A stretch of 12,026 nt of DNA from an uncultured Alphaproteobacteria bacterium (GTDB lineage Bacteria; Pseudomonadota; Alphaproteobacteria; Rhizobiales; Rhizobiaceae). The position numbers and the translations under genes were made by a program. The notes below the pieces were generated by a model. The model was not told the DNA's origin, searched no databases, and was given only the letters and a program-made list of their open reading frames with translations. Below are positions 8,271 to 12,026 of the stretch, piece by piece (within the stretch, counting starts at the first letter, position 1; the number at the start of each line of letters is the position of its first letter). Location: contig CAKMZG010000021.1 of assembly GCA_929200335.1 (NCBI GenBank), forward strand, positions 4,956 to 16,981. Reading direction: 5' to 3'.

Positions 8271-8810
8271 ATGACACAATCCCCCATAGCTTCCGCCCCT
8301 ATCATTTCAATTGTTGTTGCAGTAGCTGATAATGGTATCATTGGCTTTGATGGCGATATGCCATGGCAATTATCAACTGATCTAAAACGCTTTAAAACCA
8401 TCACCATGGGCAAACCCATTATCATGGGACGCAAAACATATGAGAGCATAGGTCGGCCTCTGCCCGGACGCTTGAATGTGGTGATCTCGCGCGATAAAAA
8501 CTATAATAAAGACAGATTTCCGCCGGAACAATTTCAAATTGCCGAATCTTTAAAGACCGCTTTAGAATTTGCCCAAGATGCAGCCAATAAAAGCAATATA
8601 GACGAGATTTGCATCATTGGCGGCGGACAGATTTATCGTCAAGCAATGGAATTGGCACAAAAACTTTATGTCACCCATGTGGAATTAACCCCAAAAGGGG
8701 ATACGAGTTTTCCACCGATTGATGAGAATTGGCAGATCATCCATGAAGAGACTGTGCCTATGGGCGAAAAAGATAGCGCTTCATCCCGTTATGTCATTTA
8801 TGAGCGCTAA
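8271..8810 (+). CDS. folA: Dihydrofolate reductase (FolA)
   Basis: NADPH-dependent reduction of dihydrofolate to tetrahydrofolate, the trimethoprim target, in the cytoplasm. At 179 residues it is slightly longer than the roughly 160-residue E. coli enzyme, mainly through a longer N-terminus and an insert after VVISRDK. Motifs: VAVADNGIIG (17-26), MPWQLSTD (30-37) with the catalytic acid D37 (E. coli D27), the NADPH-binding MGRKTYESIGRPLPGR (52-67), and IIGGGQIY (115-122). The ATG at 8271 is the only one before the first conserved strand. It has no convincing Shine-Dalgarno (upstream bases are taaataaaagcagtataaac), so initiation probably depends on coupling to thyA, 17 bases upstream. thyA and folA are very likely one transcript. 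Confidence 0.98.
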   Translation: MTQSPIASAPIISIVVAVADNGIIGFDGDMPWQLSTDLKRFKTITMGKPIIMGRKTYESIGRPLPGRLNVVISRDKNYNKDRFPPEQFQIAESLKTALEFAQDAANKSNIDEICIIGGGQIYRQAMELAQKLYVTHVELTPKGDTSFPPIDENWQIIHEETVPMGEKDSASSRYVIYER

Positions 8811-8888
8811 AAATATTCATAAAATTAACCTCTTTGGCAGTTTCAAACCAAATTTACATTAAATTTAATAAAGATTCCCCTTCACTCA

Positions 8889-8917
8889 TTGAAAGCTGGC
8901 GCTTTGATGCTTATAAC
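8889..8917 (+). promoter_or_regulatory. Sigma70-type promoter of hflKC
   Basis: TTGAAA (8889-8894), a 17-base spacer and TATAAC (8912-8917) match the -35/-10 consensus well (four and five of six bases) at optimal spacing, in the 168-base folA-hflK gap. Transcription would start near 8924, about 55 bases before the hflK ATG. The spacer region holds a small palindrome, AAAGC-TGGC-GCTTT (8892-8905). The -10 context CTTATAA could also suit a heat-shock sigma factor, which cannot be decided here. Confidence 0.6.
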
Positions 8918-8937
8918 AAGGTCTATGTATCTTTACA

Positions 8938-8947
8938 TCAAATTTGA
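8938..8947. repeat. Perfect 10-bp palindrome TCAAATTTGA in the hflK leader
   Basis: The palindrome extends to 16 bases (ACATCAAATTTGACGT, 8935-8950) with a single mismatched pair. It sits just downstream of the predicted hflK transcription start and 31 bases before the ATG, where a repressor could bind. AT-rich palindromes of this size also arise by chance, so a function is only a suggestion. Confidence 0.3.
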
Positions 8948-8978
8948 CGTAACAGTTTAATCAAGGTTAGGATTTTAA

Positions 8979-10091
8979 ATGCCGTGGAGTAATCAAACTG
9001 GTGGCGGTCCAAAAAAGGGAGGCAGCAATGGCTCCAATAATGGATCAAATAATGGACCGTGGGGGCAACCTCCAAAAGGCCCAAATAAACCGCGTGGCCC
9101 TCAAGACCCTGGGATACCACCCGATCTTGAGGAAATTTTAAAGAAAAGCCAAGATACCTTTAAGCAAGCCATCCCTGGCGGCGGCGGCGGCGGTGCCATT
9201 TTTGGATTAGCCTTTATCGGCTTATTTATTTTTTGGTTATTCCAATCATTTTATACCGTGCAGCCTGACCAATTAGGTGTTGAACTTCGCTTTGGTAAGC
9301 CTAAGGCAGAAATTTCTCAACCTGGTTTGCATTTCCATTTCTGGCCGGTAGAAACTGTTGAGATTGCTCAAGTTTCTGAGCAACAAATTAATATTGGCTC
9401 AAGTGGCCGTGGTGGCGGCAACTCTGGCATTATGTTATCGGGCGATCAAAACATAGTAGATGTCTCTTTCTCAACGCTTTGGTCTGTTAACAACCCATCT
9501 GATTTTCTTTTCAATGTAAAAGAGCCTTCAGCTATGGTGCGTCAATTATCTGAAAGCGCAATGCGTGAAGTTGTCGGACGCCGTAAAGCGCAAGACATCT
9601 TCCGTGATGATCGTGCGGGCATTGCCCAAGAAGTTAAAGATATCGTTCAAAATACTTTGAACATTTATAACTCTGGTATGCAGGTCAATCAGATTGCTAT
9701 TGAAAATGCAGCACCGCCTGCTGAAGTTGCAGATGCATTTGACGATGTGCAACGTGCTGAACAACAAGAAGATCAGTTCATTGAACAAGCCAATGGCGAA
9801 TCCAATAAGATATTGGGTGCAGCACGCGGTGAGGCAGCACGAATTACTGAACAAGCAGCAGCTTATAAAAACCAAATCGTAGAAGAAGCAAAGGGTGAGG
9901 CTGAGCGTTTCCTTTTGGTTTTAGAAGAATATAAAAAAGCGCCTGAAGTTACCCGCCAACGTCTCTATCTTGAAACTATGGAAGAGGTCATGGGACGCTC
10001 AGATAAAATATTCTTAGAAGGCGGGTCGGGTGTCGTGCCTTATCTACCCCTTAATGAATTAAACAAAAAAACTTCAGGAGGGCAAAACTAA
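8979..10091 (+). CDS. hflK: FtsH-associated membrane protein HflK (SPFH/band 7)
   Basis: Subunit of the HflK-HflC complex that surrounds the FtsH AAA protease in the inner membrane and controls access to its substrates. At 370 residues: a Gly/Asn/Pro-rich cytoplasmic N-terminus (about 1-70) starting MPWSNQTGGG and including the repeat SNNGSNNG; one transmembrane segment about 73-92; an SPFH/band 7 domain about 93-260 with YTVQPDQLGVELRFGK and later QIAIENAAPPAEV; and an Ala/Glu-rich coiled-coil helix about 255-320. The start has AGGA (8969-8972) 6 bases upstream. It overlaps hflC by one base (TAATG), so equal synthesis of the two subunits is expected. Six glycines at 67-72 are encoded by five GGC codons plus GGT, a short GC-rich microsatellite in an AT-rich genome. 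Confidence 0.97.
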   Translation: MPWSNQTGGGPKKGGSNGSNNGSNNGPWGQPPKGPNKPRGPQDPGIPPDLEEILKKSQDTFKQAIPGGGGGGAIFGLAFIGLFIFWLFQSFYTVQPDQLGVELRFGKPKAEISQPGLHFHFWPVETVEIAQVSEQQINIGSSGRGGGNSGIMLSGDQNIVDVSFSTLWSVNNPSDFLFNVKEPSAMVRQLSESAMREVVGRRKAQDIFRDDRAGIAQEVKDIVQNTLNIYNSGMQVNQIAIENAAPPAEVADAFDDVQRAEQQEDQFIEQANGESNKILGAARGEAARITEQAAAYKNQIVEEAKGEAERFLLVLEEYKKAPEVTRQRLYLETMEEVMGRSDKIFLEGGSGVVPYLPLNELNKKTSGGQN

Positions 10092-10993
10092 TGTCTAATC
10101 GTTTTCCAATTTTAGCCATCCTTGGCCTTATCCTAGCAACGCTTATTTACTCTTCAATTTATGTGGTGAATGAGCGTGAACAAGCTGTTATTACCCGCTT
10201 TGGTGAAATTACCCGCACAGTGAGTGAACCAGGTCTATATTTTAAACTACCAACGAATTTTGTTGAAAGCGTGCAAATTGTAGATGACCGCTTATTGCGC
10301 TTAGATATAGATGATCTTCGCGTACAAGTTTCTGGTGGTAAATTTTATGTGGTGGATGCCTTTATCGTTTACCACATCGATGATTTGCGTCGCTTTCGCT
10401 TAAATGCTTCAGGCATTCAACGTATAGCTGAAGATCGTATCAAAACACGTCTAAACGATGCACTTCGTGGTGTTTATGGTCTGCGTGGTTTTGAGGCGGC
10501 ATTATCAGATGAGCGCGCTGCAATGATGCGTGAAGTGCGTGATCTACTACGCCCTGAAGCTGAAAACCTTGGGCTTCAAGTGGTGGATGTGCGTATTCGC
10601 AGAACCGATCTAACAACTGAAGTTTCCCAGCAAACTTACGATCGAATGAAAGCTGAGCGTTATAAAGTTGCAGAGTTTTTACGCGCCCGCGGTCAAGAGG
10701 CCAAGAGTCGTATTATTGCTGGCGCACAGCGTCAGGTAACTGAAATTAAAGCAGCAGCACAACGTGAAGCTGAGATTGTTCGCGGTCAAGGTGATGCGGA
10801 GCGAAATGCAATTTTTGCGAATGCTTTTAACCGCGATCAAGAATTTTTTGATTTCTACCGTTCAATGGCTGCATATCGCAAATCTTTGGGAGGCCAATTC
10901 ATCCTTTCCCCAAATAGCGAATTCATGCGTTACTTTAATGCCAATGGTGCAAAATCAAACACCAATAGTTCTGCACCGAGCAGTAATAACTAA
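10091..10993 (+). CDS. hflC: FtsH-associated membrane protein HflC (SPFH/band 7)
   Basis: Partner of HflK in the membrane cage that modulates FtsH proteolysis. It has 300 residues, a normal length. A transmembrane anchor at about 6-26 is followed by the SPFH domain (about 25-190) with VVNEREQAVITRFGEI, and then the typical HflC helix RMKAERYKVAEFLRARGQE (185-203), which leads into a charged coiled coil to about 245. The Ser/Asn-rich C-terminal tail (288-300) is probably disordered. The ATG shares its A with the hflK stop codon, and a strong Shine-Dalgarno, AGGAGGG (10076-10082), lies 8 bases upstream inside hflK. A strong terminator follows 15 bases after the stop, closing the hflKC unit. From general knowledge, a small DUF2065 gene sits after hflC in many relatives; none is visible here. 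Confidence 0.97.
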   Translation: MSNRFPILAILGLILATLIYSSIYVVNEREQAVITRFGEITRTVSEPGLYFKLPTNFVESVQIVDDRLLRLDIDDLRVQVSGGKFYVVDAFIVYHIDDLRRFRLNASGIQRIAEDRIKTRLNDALRGVYGLRGFEAALSDERAAMMREVRDLLRPEAENLGLQVVDVRIRRTDLTTEVSQQTYDRMKAERYKVAEFLRARGQEAKSRIIAGAQRQVTEIKAAAQREAEIVRGQGDAERNAIFANAFNRDQEFFDFYRSMAAYRKSLGGQFILSPNSEFMRYFNANGAKSNTNSSAPSSNN

Positions 10994-11008
10994 ATATATC
11001 TATAAAAT

Positions 11009-11038
11009 TGGCTGGCTTTTTTAGCTGGCCATTTTTTT
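11009..11038 (+). terminator. Rho-independent terminator of hflKC
   Basis: TGGCTGGCT (11009-11017) pairs with AGCTGGCCA (11023-11031) in a 9-bp stem with two G-U wobbles in RNA and a five-base T loop, followed directly by seven T residues (11032-11038). It begins 15 bases after the hflC stop, so most hflKC transcription should end here before degP. Confidence 0.88.
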
Positions 11039-11099
11039 GACTAAAAATGTTTCTATTTTAAACGCAGAACGCGCAAAAACACTAATCAGAGGTCTGGTA

Positions 11100-12026
11100 A
11101 TGATTTCATCAATTTTTAAAAAGCTACTAGGAACAACTGCGGCAGTTGTTTTAACATTGGGTGTTTTTTCAATTCCTAATGGGACTACTAATCTAATTAC
11201 AACAGCTGAAGCCGCAGGGCCTCAATCTGTTGCTGATTTAGCCGAAGAACTGAAAGATGCAGTGGTTAATATTTCCACCTCCACAAAAGTGGAAGGCTCA
11301 AAGCGTCCCAATTTACCCGTGCCTGAAATGCCTGAAGGATCACCATTTCAAGAATTTTTTGATGAATTTTTTAAAAATGACCGTCGCGGCAATGGTTCTA
11401 AATCGCGCAATGTGCAATCTCTAGGCTCTGGATTTGTAATCGACCCCAAAGGCATTATCATCACTAATAATCATGTGATCGCGGATGCTGATGAAATTAC
11501 CGTAAACTTTACCGATGGCAGCAAATTAATTGCTGAATTGATTGGAACAGACCCAAAAACTGATATTGCCGTATTAAAAGTAAAGCCAGATGCTCCATTG
11601 AAAGCGGTTGATTTTGGCGATTCAGCCAAGGCTCGCGTTGGCGATTGGGTAATGGCGATTGGCAACCCATTTGGCTATGCAGGCACTGTGACGTTAGGCA
11701 TTGTATCAGCCACAAATCGTAACATTAATGCGGGGCCATATGATAATTTCATCCAAACCGATGCTTCAATTAACCGAGGCAATTCTGGGGGACCTCTATT
11801 TAATATGGATGGCGAAGTCATTGGTATTAATACAGCTATTATCTCACCATCCGGTGGCTCTATCGGAATTGGATTTTCAGTACCATCAGAACTAGCAGAA
11901 CGTGTCATCGCTCAATTGGTGGAATTTGGTGAAACTCGCCGTGGGTGGTTGGGTATTGCATTCCAACCTATCAGCGATGAAATCGCTGAAAGCTTAGGTT
12001 TAAAAGATACCGCAGGTGCATTGATC
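11100..12026 (+). CDS. degP: Periplasmic serine endoprotease DegP/HtrA (Do family), 3' end outside the window
   Basis: Envelope protein-quality-control protease and chaperone. The 309 visible codons stay open to the window edge; family members are usually about 450-510 residues, so the rest of PDZ1 and all of PDZ2 lie outside. An N-terminal signal peptide (about 1-38) has Lys at 7-8, a hydrophobic core about 9-25 and a likely cleavage near AEA-A (38). The trypsin-like domain has the full catalytic triad: H125 in TNNHVI, D155 in TDIAVLK and S229 in GNSGGPL. PDZ1 begins near RRGWLGIAFQ (280-289). The ATG at 11100 has AGAGGT (11088-11093) 6 bases upstream. The hflKC terminator lies just before it, so degP probably has its own promoter. 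TTGACT (11037-11042) is a possible -35, but I found no good -10 at the right distance. Confidence 0.96.
   Translation, partial: MISSIFKKLLGTTAAVVLTLGVFSIPNGTTNLITTAEAAGPQSVADLAEELKDAVVNISTSTKVEGSKRPNLPVPEMPEGSPFQEFFDEFFKNDRRGNGSKSRNVQSLGSGFVIDPKGIIITNNHVIADADEITVNFTDGSKLIAELIGTDPKTDIAVLKVKPDAPLKAVDFGDSAKARVGDWVMAIGNPFGYAGTVTLGIVSATNRNINAGPYDNFIQTDASINRGNSGGPLFNMDGEVIGINTAIISPSGGSIGIGFSVPSELAERVIAQLVEFGETRRGWLGIAFQPISDEIAESLGLKDTAGALI

Noticed and set aside
8821..8860. Possible terminator after folA (TTTGG...CCAAATTT)
   Set aside because: The stem has only five weak pairs with a ten-base loop and a short T run; not enough to call a terminator.
8944..8950. TTGACGT before hflK, equal to one half of the LiuR-like operator
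   Set aside because: The second half (ACGTnAA at the right spacing) is absent; it is better explained as part of the TCAAATTTGA palindrome.
10764..11024. An 86-codon plus-strand frame overlapping the end of hflC
   Set aside because: It is the out-of-frame shadow of the hflC coiled coil and runs into the terminator stem; not a separate gene.
1..12026. Search for tRNA genes, insertion sequences, CRISPR repeats, toxin-antitoxin or phage-defence genes
   Set aside because: None was seen. All larger open frames with recognisable motifs are housekeeping genes, and intergenic gaps are short, so the window does not look like an accessory region.

Overview
The window looks like chromosomal DNA of a low-GC alphaproteobacterium (about 40-43% GC by eye), most likely in the Hyphomicrobiales/Rhizobiales. 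The main clue is the gene order thyA-folA-hflK-hflC-degP on the right, which from general knowledge is typical of Brucella, Bartonella and Rhizobium relatives. The genus cannot be named from sequence alone. I see no mobile element, CRISPR array, tRNA, rRNA or sign of recent transfer.

Left third (1-4722, minus strand): a compact fatty-acid beta-oxidation operon, transcribed right to left. It encodes an acyl-CoA dehydrogenase of about 600 residues, a thiolase, and a fused enoyl-CoA hydratase/3-hydroxyacyl-CoA dehydrogenase whose 3' end lies beyond the window. Together they supply the dehydrogenation, hydration, second oxidation and thiolysis steps of the spiral. All catalytic residues I could check are present.

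Divergent control region (4723-5040): 318 bases between the beta-oxidation operon and the rightward genes. It holds a 16-bp inverted repeat, TTTACGTAAACGTCAA (4948-4963). This resembles, from memory, operators of MerR-family regulators of acyl-CoA catabolism such as LiuR, and it overlaps a possible promoter for the operon.

Middle (5041-7365, plus strand): a small unrecognised protein with one membrane anchor and a probable coiled-coil tail, then a KefC-type CPA2 cation/proton antiporter with a C-terminal RCK (TrkA-N) domain.

Right (7366-12026, plus strand): thyA and folA form the thymidylate/tetrahydrofolate pair. ThyA oxidises methylene-THF to dihydrofolate and FolA reduces it back. Next come hflK and hflC, overlapping by one base, which encode the SPFH partners of the FtsH protease. 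They have their own good sigma70-type promoter in the folA-hflK gap and a strong intrinsic terminator after hflC. The window ends inside a DegP/HtrA periplasmic serine protease, so membrane and envelope quality-control genes sit side by side.

The window is mostly conserved housekeeping DNA, and I do not see a convincing new multi-gene system. The points most worth a second look are the ACGT-type operator, the uncharacterised small membrane protein before kefC, an inverted repeat whose right arm contains the thyA Shine-Dalgarno, and palindromes in and just after the hflK promoter.
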